Assembly (NCBI GenBank): GCA_029978425.1
Contig: JAPOJL010000016.1
Location: forward strand, 1 to 13,079
DNA: 13,079 nucleotides
Direction: 5' to 3'
From: Actinomycetota bacterium
GTDB taxonomy: Bacteria > Actinomycetota > Actinomycetes > Nanopelagicales > Nanopelagicaceae
Below, one piece after another: positions 1-9,712 of this stretch. Position 1 is the stretch's first letter; each line of letters starts with the position of its first letter. The notes beneath the pieces were generated by a model. The model was not told the origin of the DNA and made no database searches. It saw only the letters and a list, made by a program, of their open reading frames with translations. The translations under genes and the position numbers were made by a program.

Positions 1-1609
1 AGGTTGGATTGGCAAGCAATCGTTCCAGAATCTCGCCAGCCGTTCGTAACTCAGCAACAGTTTCAAGAAGCGGAGCCACATCAACGCGCGCAACCCCTTT
101 ACTTACATCAATAAGTCCAGCTTCTTTTGCCAAATATGCGGCGGCCAATACATCTTCTGGACCTTTGGTCATGGAGATGATGTACGTCTCTACGACAGTA
201 GGGTCGAAATTATCTTGCAGTTCTTGGATCGCAGAAAAAGTACGTAATGTCTTGGAATTCACATCATCCAAAGAACTTGCGTCACGATTTCCATCATTCA
301 GTTGAGCAGTAAGAAACTCACATTTTTGCTCTGATGTAAATGAACTGTAATTCTGCTCTGGGAAGAGGGCTTCAATCACACGTTGGTGGGCGCCTGAATG
401 CTCTCGAACATCCATCGTTGCATGAGTAACGCCAAAAGCAGCCACAGTTCGAATCGTTCGTTCAAGTAATCCATGAGCAATCAACTCTCCACGATTTGCC
501 AGCAATGAGTGATACATCAGCATTAAATCGTTGAGGAGTTCCTCGGTATTTGCATAATCTCTACCTGGTTCGTGGGCAGTTCCATTGTTATGGCGATCGC
601 GAGTCAGCAATAAGCGATGACGAATCGCTGTGGCCTTCAGTCGATAAGGTTCCTCCACGTTGATTCGCTTGAATCGAGGCTCAATCTCGGGCAACAACTC
701 CAAATCTTTTGCTACAGATTGCAGAAGGGGTTCCGAAGTTCCGGCGAGCTTTGTCGAAACCGAGAGCGCCTGACGAAGTTCATCAAGTGCTTCTAAGGTG
801 ACACGAATGGCATGGCCCATCTGAAGAACGATTGCTTGTTTTGTGATTTCAGGGGTGATGTTGGGGTTTCCATCACGATCCCCACCAATCCACGAACCAA
901 ACGTGAGGGGAGTTGCCGTGGGTGCGAGCTTTATTCCAAGTCGCGAAAGCTCACGAGAGAAGTCATCGAGAACTTCAGGAATAGTGAGGCGGAAAAGATC
1001 ATCAAGATAATAAAGCGCGTTAATCGCTTCATCGAGCGGTTCTGGTCTACCTAGTCTTAATTCATCTGTCTGCCAGAGCAGATCGACGGCCTCAGCAAGG
1101 CGTCGGTCACGAGTCGGGCTAACTGGATCATCAAGTAACTCCGAAATAGTTGATAACTTACTGAGCACCGAACGTCGCGCAGCCTCTGTGGGATGTGCAG
1201 TAAAGACCGGTCGAACTTCAAAATTCTCTAACCATTTCTTCAAATCTGCATCGGAGATTGAATGCCCTGATTTTTTTGCCTCGAGAATATGATCAACTGC
1301 GCGTGTAAGCCATGAACCTCCATTAATTCGCTCTTGCGCTAGAACACGAGAGCGATGAACTTGTTCGGCCACATTGGCAAGATTGAAATAAACATTAAAG
1401 GCGCGCACGAGCTTTACTGAGTCTGCCGTTGAAATTGAATTCAGCAGATCCTCACCGCTGCCTTCGCGTACCGACTTACGAACTAACTCAACGAGATTGA
1501 GTAGCGCTTCGCCATCTTGCCTTGCTAAGGATTGACCTAGTAGTTCTCCAAGACGTCGCACATCGCTGCGCAGCTCAGCATTGTCTTGCTGCGGAGAGAG
1601 AGCGGACAT
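1..1609 (-). CDS. ppc: Phosphoenolpyruvate carboxylase, N-terminal part (gene runs off the left edge)
   Basis: This gene encodes PEP carboxylase, which makes oxaloacetate from PEP and bicarbonate to refill the TCA cycle in the cytoplasm. Reading the minus strand from ATG at 1609 gives an open frame of 536 codons to the window edge; the family is normally about 880-930 residues, so roughly the last 350 residues, including most of the C-terminal catalytic loops, are missing. Visible landmarks are the catalytic-histidine motif VFTAHPTE around residues 135-142 (H139, equivalent to E. coli His138), GSWIGGDRDGNPN around 238-250, and further on MDVREHSG and the PEDVLAAAYLAKEAGL stretch. The N-terminus (DVRRLGELLG) aligns with the usual start of actinobacterial PEPCs, which supports ATG 1609. 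No Shine-Dalgarno sequence is visible upstream, so the message may have a very short leader or none. The gene is divergent from mfd. The product is one of two PEP-handling enzymes here, with enolase. Confidence 0.95.
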   Translation of the reverse strand, partial: MSALSPQQDNAELRSDVRRLGELLGQSLARQDGEALLNLVELVRKSVREGSGEDLLNSISTADSVKLVRAFNVYFNLANVAEQVHRSRVLAQERINGGSWLTRAVDHILEAKKSGHSISDADLKKWLENFEVRPVFTAHPTEAARRSVLSKLSTISELLDDPVSPTRDRRLAEAVDLLWQTDELRLGRPEPLDEAINALYYLDDLFRLTIPEVLDDFSRELSRLGIKLAPTATPLTFGSWIGGDRDGNPNITPEITKQAIVLQMGHAIRVTLEALDELRQALSVSTKLAGTSEPLLQSVAKDLELLPEIEPRFKRINVEEPYRLKATAIRHRLLLTRDRHNNGTAHEPGRDYANTEELLNDLMLMYHSLLANRGELIAHGLLERTIRTVAAFGVTHATMDVREHSGAHQRVIEALFPEQNYSSFTSEQKCEFLTAQLNDGNRDASSLDDVNSKTLRTFSAIQELQDNFDPTVVETYIISMTKGPEDVLAAAYLAKEAGLIDVSKGVARVDVAPLLETVAELRTAGEILERLLANPT

Positions 1610-1652
1610 GGGCTAATAATGGCACGCTAGTATTACGCCACGATTTCCAAAA

Positions 1653-1729
1653 AGCCCCTTATCTTGTTAGCAGCCCCCTGCTTTTAAGAAAGGGGCTAAT
1701 CGGCGTTGTTTTCGCGCTGTGCGCAGCGC
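1653..1729 (+). promoter_or_regulatory. Structured leader ahead of mfd: three inverted repeats and a duplicated RBS-like sequence
   Basis: Three inverted repeats lie here. AGCCCCTT (1653-1660) pairs with AAGGGGCT (1690-1697). Nested inside it, AGCAG (1669-1673) pairs with CTGCT (1678-1682) across a CCCC loop. GCGCTG (1714-1719) pairs with CAGCGC (1724-1729) across a TGCG loop. The sequence AGAAAGGGG occurs twice, at 1687-1695 within the first structure and at 1738-1746, where it is the mfd ribosome binding site. CCCCTT (1655-1660) can therefore pair with either copy. This is consistent with an RNA switch that hides or frees the mfd ribosome binding site, but function is inferred from pairing only. 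Confidence 0.35.
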
Positions 1730-1737
1730 CACTAAAA

Positions 1738-1746
1738 AGAAAGGGG
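1738..1746 (+). promoter_or_regulatory. Ribosome binding site of mfd
   Basis: AGAAAGGGG ends six bases before the ATG at 1753, a normal Shine-Dalgarno spacing, and fixes that ATG as the mfd start. It is an exact second copy of the sequence at 1687-1695. Confidence 0.7.
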
Positions 1747-1752
1747 TAAGTC

Positions 1753-4700
1753 ATGAAAGCCAAGTTGCGCGGACTTATCTCGCTATCTGAAACAACAACA
1801 GAAATTCTCAATTCCAATCATGAATCTGTGATCTCAACTAGCGCAGCCATCCCATTTCTTATTGCAGAGCAATCAACACACCAGCCGATACTTCTTGTGG
1901 CTCATTCCAGCAAACGAGCCGCAGATCTGGTTGCGGAAATCTCCGAGTTCATCGAAGGAGTAATGGAATTCCCGGCGTGGGAAACGCTGCCGCACGAGCG
2001 ACTAAGTCCCAATAGCGACACTGTTGCCAAGCGCATTCACACTTTGCTTCATTTAGAAAGCGCAAAAGTTGTTGTCTCCACAGCACGCGCACTTGTTCAG
2101 CCCATTATCTCTTCGATTACAACAACCCCTCTTCTCAATCTTGAGATTGGAAATGAGTTCAATTTTGCAGCGCTATTACGAGAGCTTTCGTTGCGCGCTT
2201 ATTCCAGAGTCGATCTCGTAGAACGGCGCGGGGATTTTGCAGTTCGGGGTGGAATCATCGATGTATTTCCTCCTCTAGCCCAGCATCCGGTACGAATTGA
2301 GTTCTTCGGTGATGAGATTGAAGATATGAAGTACTTCGAAATTAGCGATCAGAGAACCTTTGCTCCTGTCGTTGGCGCACTTACCCTCATTCCTTGTAAA
2401 GAGATTCTCATTACACAGGAAGTTCAAGCACGAGCCGGTGAATTGAAATCGCAATATCTGGAACTCCGCGAAATGTGCTCCAAAATTGAATCTGGAATCT
2501 ATGTGGATGGAATTGAGTCTTTGGCTGCGGTACTCCATCCTGAAATGAAAACACTGATTGATTTTCTCCCCAACAATTTCTCGGTTGTGATCTTGGAAAG
2601 CGAGAGAATCAAATCTCGTGTTATCGATCTCATCACCACCAATCAAGAATTTCTCGAAGCGGCTTGGTCAAACGTTGCGCTCACCAGCGATAAAGCCGAG
2701 GGAAGAAAACTCGCGCCGTTACGAGAGGAGCTACAGGCGGGGGCTTTTGCAGATCTTGCGACTTTGCGTGAAGTCGCGGAAGGAAAAGGTATTTCATGGC
2801 GCAACTTTGATTTGTTTGGCTATGAGGATGATCCTGAGATTACGCAGTTTAAAGAGATAGAACCATTCAAAAATAATGTGGAACGACTCATTAGTGAAAT
2901 CAAAGCAAAACTCTCTGCAGGTTACCTTGTTGTGATTTCACTCGCTGGACATGGACTTCTTGAACGATATCGCGACATATTGAGCGACGCCGATATTCCT
3001 GCGGTGTTAAAGGAGAACTTAGATACCCAGCCCGTACGCGGTTCGGTGTATTTGATTACCTCTCAGTTACATCAAGGGTTTGAAGATGAAGTAAGCAAAG
3101 CTCTTTTCATCACTGAATCTGAGATTACTGGCAGCCATGATGCCCGCACCGCTGCTACGCGTATGCCCTCAAGACGAAAAAGAACTATTGATCCGCTGGA
3201 GTTAAAGAGTGGCGACTATGTCGTGCATGAGCAACATGGAGTTGGTCGTTATATTGAATTAGTTCAAAGAAATGTCGGCGGTGCTTCGCGAGAGTATTTA
3301 GTTATCGAATATGCCGCATCAAAACGAGGTCAACCTGCAGATCGAATCTATGTTCCAACTGATGCGCTAGAGCAGATAACACGATATGTCGGTGGGGAAA
3401 CTCCCGCTCTCCATCGCATTGGTGGTGGAGATTGGATCAAAGCCAAGTCTCGCGCTAAGAAAGCGGTTAAGGAGATTGCTGGAGAGTTGATACGACTTTA
3501 TGCGGCGCGAACAAGTTCACCAGGCTTTGCCTTCTCACCAGATACAACGTGGCAGCGAGAACTTGAAGACTCCTTTTCCTATGTAGAAACTCCAGATCAA
3601 CTTGTGACAATTAATGAAGTAAAGGCGGATATGGAGCGTCCGTATCCCATGGATCGCATCGTCTGTGGAGATGTCGGATATGGCAAGACTGAGATTGCAA
3701 TACGAGCTGCATTTAAGGCAGTGCAAGATGGAAAGCAAGTAGCTGTCTTAGTTCCCACAACTCTTCTTGCGCAACAGCACTTTGCTACGTTTACTGAGCG
3801 ATACACAGGTTTCCCCATCAAAGTCGCATCTCTCTCTCGCTTTAATTCAACGAAGGAGATCAATGAGGCATTAACCGGATTGGCAACAGGAACTGTAGAT
3901 GTGGTCATAGGAACCCACCGCTTGCTCTCAGAGGACATTAGCTTCAGAGATTTAGGGCTCATCATTGTTGATGAAGAGCAGCGCTTTGGTGTTGAACATA
4001 AGGAGAAGTTGAAGAAACTCCGTGCCAGCGTTGATGTATTAGCGATGTCAGCTACGCCTATTCCTCGTACTTTAGAGATGGCGATTACAGGCATCCGCGA
4101 GATGTCCACCATTGCAACGCCCCCGGAAGAACGCCACCCGGTCCTTACCTATGTTGGCGCATATGACGATAAACAAGTGACAGCCGCGATTCATCGTGAA
4201 CTACTTCGCGATGGACAAGTCTTCTATATTCACAACAGAGTTGAATCAATTGATGAGGCTGCAGCACGCATTCGACGCCTCGTGCCGGAAGCAAGAGTTG
4301 CTATCGCCCATGGCCAGATGAATGAGAACGCTTTAGAGCAGGTGGTGATCGCTTTCTGGAATCGCGAATTCGATGTCTTGGTCTGTACCACAATCGTTGA
4401 AAATGGAATTGATGTTGCAAATGCCAACACCTTAATTGTGGAGCGAGCAGATGTATTTGGACTCTCACAACTCCACCAACTTCGCGGACGTGTCGGACGT
4501 AGTCGTGAGCGGGCATATGCCTACTTTCTTTATCCTGCAGATAAACCGTTGAGTGAACTCGCCCTCGATAGCCTAACTACCATTGCAAAGAACACTGAAC
4601 TTGGTGCTGGAATGCAAGTTGCATTGAAAGATTTAGAGATTCGTGGAGCTGGCAATCTTCTGGGTGGCGAACAATCAGGTCATATCGCAGATGTTGGCTT

Positions 4701-5262
4701 TGATTTATATATGCGCATGGTTGGAGATGCAGTCAACGAATATAAACGGGGCTTTATTGAAGGCACCGAAGAGAGCTTGGAATGCAAAGTCGAACTTCCC
4801 ATCACTGCACATCTCTCTCCAGATTATGTTCCAGCAGATCGATTACGCCTCGATCTCTATCGCAGGCTTGCAGATTCGAAAGATGATGAGCAGATTGATG
4901 CAATTCGCGACGAGCTAGTCGATCGTTTCGGACCACTTCCCAAAGCAGCAGAACGACTCATCAGAGTTGCAAAACTTCGTACTTTTGTGAAATCTCGCGG
5001 CATCACAGACTTTGCAGTGCAAGGTAAGTATGTGAAAGTTGCTCCTCTTGCACCAACAGAATCTCTGGAGATGAAGATTCAACGCCTCTATCCGGGTTCT
5101 ATTGTGAAGTCAGTAACCAAAGTAGTCATGATTGCGCGCCCCCAGAGCGCAGCGTGGGAGTCAGGCGCGGGGGAGCGCGATGAGGAAATAGTGGATACTT
5201 CTCTCCTTGATTGGGCGATTGAGCTGGCAGAGACTCTTCTTGAGCGCCCCCAACGAAAGTGA
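1753..5262 (+). CDS. mfd: Transcription-repair coupling factor Mfd
   Basis: Mfd is a cytoplasmic DNA translocase that removes RNA polymerase stalled at DNA damage and recruits UvrA for nucleotide excision repair. The 1169-residue product is close to the usual family length of about 1150-1230. The N-terminal part is UvrB-like (for example AVRGGIIDVFPP near residues 163-174). The RNA polymerase interaction domain begins near residue 485 with SGDYVVHEQHGVGRY (486-500). The SF2 helicase core has Walker A GDVGYGKT (639-646), the DEEQ box (740-743) and motif VI QLRGRVGR (909-916). A C-terminal regulatory domain follows (LRLDLYRRLA near 1035). The ATG at 1753 has a strong ribosome binding site. The frame is intact, ending in TGA six bases before the next gene's GTG. 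A GC-rich stretch encodes about residues 1128-1143 in a poorly conserved tail. The gene heads the plus-strand cluster. Confidence 0.97.
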   Translation: MKAKLRGLISLSETTTEILNSNHESVISTSAAIPFLIAEQSTHQPILLVAHSSKRAADLVAEISEFIEGVMEFPAWETLPHERLSPNSDTVAKRIHTLLHLESAKVVVSTARALVQPIISSITTTPLLNLEIGNEFNFAALLRELSLRAYSRVDLVERRGDFAVRGGIIDVFPPLAQHPVRIEFFGDEIEDMKYFEISDQRTFAPVVGALTLIPCKEILITQEVQARAGELKSQYLELREMCSKIESGIYVDGIESLAAVLHPEMKTLIDFLPNNFSVVILESERIKSRVIDLITTNQEFLEAAWSNVALTSDKAEGRKLAPLREELQAGAFADLATLREVAEGKGISWRNFDLFGYEDDPEITQFKEIEPFKNNVERLISEIKAKLSAGYLVVISLAGHGLLERYRDILSDADIPAVLKENLDTQPVRGSVYLITSQLHQGFEDEVSKALFITESEITGSHDARTAATRMPSRRKRTIDPLELKSGDYVVHEQHGVGRYIELVQRNVGGASREYLVIEYAASKRGQPADRIYVPTDALEQITRYVGGETPALHRIGGGDWIKAKSRAKKAVKEIAGELIRLYAARTSSPGFAFSPDTTWQRELEDSFSYVETPDQLVTINEVKADMERPYPMDRIVCGDVGYGKTEIAIRAAFKAVQDGKQVAVLVPTTLLAQQHFATFTERYTGFPIKVASLSRFNSTKEINEALTGLATGTVDVVIGTHRLLSEDISFRDLGLIIVDEEQRFGVEHKEKLKKLRASVDVLAMSATPIPRTLEMAITGIREMSTIATPPEERHPVLTYVGAYDDKQVTAAIHRELLRDGQVFYIHNRVESIDEAAARIRRLVPEARVAIAHGQMNENALEQVVIAFWNREFDVLVCTTIVENGIDVANANTLIVERADVFGLSQLHQLRGRVGRSRERAYAYFLYPADKPLSELALDSLTTIAKNTELGAGMQVALKDLEIRGAGNLLGGEQSGHIADVGFDLYMRMVGDAVNEYKRGFIEGTEESLECKVELPITAHLSPDYVPADRLRLDLYRRLADSKDDEQIDAIRDELVDRFGPLPKAAERLIRVAKLRTFVKSRGITDFAVQGKYVKVAPLAPTESLEMKIQRLYPGSIVKSVTKVVMIARPQSAAWESGAGERDEEIVDTSLLDWAIELAETLLERPQRK
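5134..5178 (+). repeat. GC-rich imperfect palindrome inside the 3' end of mfd
   Basis: GCGCGCCCCC (5134-5143) can pair with GGGGGAGCGC (5169-5178) with a single mismatch, and inner GCGC tracts (5147-5150 and 5165-5168) can extend the stem. The base composition is far richer in G and C than the surrounding gene. It encodes an Ala/Gly/Glu-rich, poorly conserved segment of Mfd. It could be a small palindromic insertion or chance; no second copy is visible in this window. Confidence 0.35.
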
Positions 5263-5268
5263 GTTGTA

Positions 5269-5868
5269 GTGAAGAAATTTCTAGCTCTTGGCCTCGCCAT
5301 CGCAACCTTCTTTTTGGCGGGTTGCTCTCAAGCGAATTCGGCAGCAACTATTGGGGAATCTGAGATTGCGCTCAAGGAATTACAAACTCAAGTTGACCTG
5401 ATTCTTGCTGAACGAAATGGCGTTGATACTTCACAGATGCAACTTGAGAGCGGCGAAGCGCTCACTCGTTCCCAACTCTCGTACATGATTTCCAATGTCA
5501 TCATCGCAGAACTTGCAAAAGATCAGAAGATTGAAATAACTACATCAGAACTCGAGTCATACAAGGCTCAAATCTTTGCAAATATTGGTGGCGAGGCGAA
5601 TCTGCCAAGCGTGTTGGTGAATGCATCAATTCCTTCGTCAGGCCTTGATGATGTTCTCCGTCGCGATTTAGTCCTCCGCAAGATCAGTGAGAAAGAGACT
5701 GCAGCTGGAGCGGATGAAGCTTCAGTAAATGAAAAAATCCAGGCTCTTGTCACCGAGAAAGCTAATGCGCTCAAAGTGACAGTAAACCCTCGATACGGAA
5801 CTTGGGATGCTAAGACTCTTACCGTTGTGGCGGCTGAACCTGCAGGTGATGCAGTAACCGATAAGTAA
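5269..5868 (+). CDS. SurA N-terminal-like lipoprotein
   Basis: The 199-residue product begins with a clear lipoprotein signal peptide: two lysines, a hydrophobic run, and the lipobox LAGC at residues 16-19, so C19 should be lipidated and the protein anchored on the outer face of the membrane. The mature part is helical and resembles the N-terminal chaperone domain of SurA/PrsA-type foldases, ending in VNPRYGTWD (about 172-180), a pattern I associate with actinobacterial SurA-like lipoproteins. No parvulin isomerase domain is present, so a chaperone role without isomerase activity is likely. The GTG start at 5269 places the signal peptide exactly at the N-terminus and lies six bases after the mfd stop; the ribosome binding site is weak, which suggests coupling to mfd. 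Related lipoproteins sit between mfd and eno in other actinobacteria (lpqU in mycobacteria occupies a similar place). The exact function is unknown. Confidence 0.82.
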   Translation: MKKFLALGLAIATFFLAGCSQANSAATIGESEIALKELQTQVDLILAERNGVDTSQMQLESGEALTRSQLSYMISNVIIAELAKDQKIEITTSELESYKAQIFANIGGEANLPSVLVNASIPSSGLDDVLRRDLVLRKISEKETAAGADEASVNEKIQALVTEKANALKVTVNPRYGTWDAKTLTVVAAEPAGDAVTDK

Positions 5869-5876
5869 AGGTTGTT

Positions 5877-7819
<1,943 letters not shown>

Positions 7820-7827
7820 AAAACTTT

Positions 7828-7833
7828 AAGGAG
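7828..7833 (+). promoter_or_regulatory. Ribosome binding site that decides the ftsB-like start
   Basis: AAGGAG lies five bases before the ATG at 7839. An in-frame GTG at 7833 overlaps this element, so it is very unlikely to be a start; the ATG is preferred and the protein is two residues shorter than the longest reading. Confidence 0.8.
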
Positions 7834-7838
7834 TGGCT

Positions 7839-8285
7839 ATGAAGCGGAAGAAAATCTCGCTTCGAAAAGCACTTGAAGGCTTTGCTGCAAAGCGCGGAAT
7901 CTCAACGCGGTTACTCATTCTCTTTATTGTTCTCTTTGCGGTAGCAGTAACCCTTGCACCTCCAACGCAACATTACTTTGCCCAGCGCGCCCAAATCAGC
8001 GCCCTCCAAGCTGATGTTGAATCTAATAAGAAAAAGCTAGAAGAAGCGCGGGCAGAATTACAACGTTGGCGAGATCCAGATTATGTAAAGTCACAAGCTC
8101 GCGAACGACTTCACTTTGTACTTCCTGGGGAACGCCAATACATCATTTTGGGTGTGCAATCAGAGATAGATAACTCCACCCAAACTGCAGCTCCAATTAA
8201 TCAAGAATTCCCTCTAGGAGTTCCATGGTATTCACGCGTCATCTCGTCGATTACATCGGTTGGAGTTGGCGTAAGCACGCCGTAA
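7839..8285 (+). CDS. FtsB/DivIC-like septum formation initiator protein
   Basis: The 148-residue product has the architecture of the FtsB/DivIC family: a basic cytoplasmic N-terminus (MKRKK, and about residues 1-23), one transmembrane helix (about 24-41, LLILFIVLFAVAVTLA), and an extracytoplasmic coiled coil (about 50-77, ISALQADVESNKKKLEEARA). The family signature DPDYVKSQARERLHFVLPGE follows at 79-98. A variable tail of about 50 residues, rich in Ser, Thr and Pro, follows. In better studied bacteria such proteins act with FtsL and FtsQ in the divisome and help activate septal peptidoglycan synthesis. The gene starts 19 bases after eno, which matches the actinobacterial eno-ftsB-DUF501 order. 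Start choice rests on the AAGGAG site. Because FtsB and DivIC naming varies, I leave the symbol blank. Confidence 0.9.
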   Translation: MKRKKISLRKALEGFAAKRGISTRLLILFIVLFAVAVTLAPPTQHYFAQRAQISALQADVESNKKKLEEARAELQRWRDPDYVKSQARERLHFVLPGERQYIILGVQSEIDNSTQTAAPINQEFPLGVPWYSRVISSITSVGVGVSTP

Positions 8286-8294
8286 AGAGTAAAT

Positions 8295-8801
8295 ATGAGC
8301 GAGAAACCCACTCCTGCAGATCTTCACGCCATTGAAATTCAACTCGGTCGCACGCCACGCGATGTTCACGCAGTCGCATATCGCTGTCCATGTGGAAATC
8401 CGGCGGTCGTTGAGACCCCACCGCGACTCAATGACGGAACTCCTTTTCCCACTTTTTATTACGCAACCTGTCCTAATCTGACTTCAGAGATTTCAACATT
8501 AGAAAACTCTGATTTGATGTCAACGATGAACGATCGTCTCAACGTCGATGCAGAACTATCTGGCGCATATCGCGCTGCCCACGATGATTACATTGCGGCG
8601 CGCACGGCGCTGGGAATCGATGTCCCAGAAATCACCGATATTTCTGCGGGAGGTATGCCAGATCGAGTGAAGTGCCTGCATTCCTTAATTGCACATTCTC
8701 TTGCAGCGGGTGAAGGGGTTAATCCCCTTGGCGATGAAGCGTTAGCGAAATTACCCCAATGGTGGCAGAACGGGAACTGTCTCGAGCGGCGCCAGCAATG
8801 A
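8295..8801 (+). CDS. DUF501 family protein
   Basis: The 168-residue product matches the DUF501 family, a conserved actinobacterial protein of unknown biochemical function typically found between a DivIC-like gene and a ppx/gppA gene, as here. Features visible are the N-terminal IQLGRTPRDVHAVAYRCPCG (15-34) with C31 and C33, then GTPFPTFYYATCPNL with C59, and a later VKCLHSLIAHSLAAG segment with a further cysteine and two histidines, followed by NPLGDEAL. The cysteines and histidines could form a metal site, but that is inference. There is no signal peptide or membrane segment, so it should be cytoplasmic. The start ATG at 8295 is nine bases after the preceding stop, with a weak GAG site. Its TGA stop overlaps the ATG of the next gene (ATGA), so translation is probably coupled. 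Confidence 0.88.
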   Translation: MSEKPTPADLHAIEIQLGRTPRDVHAVAYRCPCGNPAVVETPPRLNDGTPFPTFYYATCPNLTSEISTLENSDLMSTMNDRLNVDAELSGAYRAAHDDYIAARTALGIDVPEITDISAGGMPDRVKCLHSLIAHSLAAGEGVNPLGDEALAKLPQWWQNGNCLERRQQ

Positions 8802-9712
8802 CCAGAGTTGCTGCGATTGATTGCGGAACAAACTCCATACGTTTACTGATTGCTGATATCAGCGGAGATAACTTTCGCGAGATCTATCGAACCATGGAGA
8901 TCGTTCGACTGGGACAAGGCGTCGATAAGAACAAGGCATTTCACCCTGATGCACTCGATAGAACTCTCAAAGCAACCGCTCTCTTTTCTGAAGAGATAGC
9001 CCGCCGCGGCGTCGAGAGAATTCGTTTCTGTGCAACGAGCGCTACTCGGGATGCAAGTAATCGCGATCTCTTTATCAATGGCGTGAAATCAATCTTGGGC
9101 ATTTCACCGGAGGTAATCAGTGGAGAAGAGGAAGCAAGCCTTTCCTTTTACGGCGCGACAAAAGAATTAAGGAGGGTAGGCGCCCCTTATCTTGTGATTG
9201 ATATTGGAGGCGGCTCCACGGAGTTTGTCTTTGGCAATGAAAAAGTTGAATCTGCCAAGAGTCAGAATATTGGTTGTGTGCGGATGAGCGAGCGTCACTT
9301 CACATCGGCGCCACCAACAAAAGATGAGATTGCGCGCGCGACTGCAGATATTGATGATGCCATCAAGGGCGCAGCCACATCTGTTCCCATAACAGAAGCC
9401 AGAACCTTGATTGCGGTTGCAGGAACTGCTACCACGGTTGCAGCCGCAGCTCTCAAGCTTGACGAATATGATCGCTATGCAATTCACATGGCTCGCATCT
9501 CAGCTGAAAAAACCCACGCGGTATCTCAAATGTTTTTAGGGATGAATAGAGATGAGATTGCAGCGTTGGGATATATGCATCCCGGCAGAGTAGATGTAAT
9601 CGCAGCAGGTTCTCTTGTGCTATCAAGAATCATGACGCTCACAGGTGCTCAAGAGTTTGTTGCATCAGAGTCAGATATCCTCGATGGAATGGCGTGGTCG
9701 CTTGCCAACTAA
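8798..9712 (+). CDS. Ppx/GppA family phosphatase (exopolyphosphatase or guanosine pentaphosphatase)
   Basis: The 304-residue product belongs to the ASKHA-fold Ppx/GppA family, which releases phosphate from polyphosphate chains or converts pppGpp to ppGpp. Seen directly: phosphate-1 loop AIDCGTNSIRLL near residues 5-16, catalytic-region RFCATSATRDASN, the phosphate-2 loop DIGGGSTEF (135-143), and the AVAGTATTVAA adenosine/sugar motif later on. It lacks the C-terminal HD domain of long E. coli-type proteins, making it the short form common in actinobacteria. I chose ATG 8798, which overlaps the DUF501 stop as ATGA and gives an N-terminus that begins right at the conserved strand; an in-frame ATG at 8759 would add 13 unconserved residues lying inside DUF501. 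Which substrate is used cannot be told from sequence. The 3' end overlaps the start of the next gene. Confidence 0.92.
   Translation: MTRVAAIDCGTNSIRLLIADISGDNFREIYRTMEIVRLGQGVDKNKAFHPDALDRTLKATALFSEEIARRGVERIRFCATSATRDASNRDLFINGVKSILGISPEVISGEEEASLSFYGATKELRRVGAPYLVIDIGGGSTEFVFGNEKVESAKSQNIGCVRMSERHFTSAPPTKDEIARATADIDDAIKGAATSVPITEARTLIAVAGTATTVAAAALKLDEYDRYAIHMARISAEKTHAVSQMFLGMNRDEIAALGYMHPGRVDVIAAGSLVLSRIMTLTGAQEFVASESDILDGMAWSLAN

Larger units (their letters stand above)
1610..1752. promoter_or_regulatory. Divergent ppc/mfd intergenic region with possible overlapping promoters
   Basis: This 143-base gap separates the divergent ppc and mfd genes and should hold both promoters. The same few bases offer a -10-like element in each direction: TAGTAT at 1628-1633 on the plus strand and TAATACT at 1635-1629 on the minus strand. 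I see no strong -35 element for either; GGACA near 1604-1608 is only a weak plus-strand candidate with a long spacer. If the plus-strand element is used, the mfd message would carry a leader of about 110 bases that includes the hairpins listed separately. The promoter assignment is inference from short matches. Confidence 0.35.

Noticed and set aside
1522..1749. Plus-strand reading frame of 75 codons ending just before mfd
   Set aside because: It lies antisense to the conserved start of ppc and runs through the hairpins of the intergenic region; no ribosome binding site and no recognisable protein.
3597..4112. Minus-strand frame of 171 codons inside mfd
   Set aside because: It is a shadow of the highly conserved helicase core of mfd; low-complexity Ser/Thr-rich translation with no family resemblance.
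8759..8797. Upstream ATG start for the Ppx/GppA protein
   Set aside because: It adds 13 unconserved residues inside the DUF501 gene; ATG 8798 overlaps the DUF501 stop as ATGA and begins at the conserved strand.
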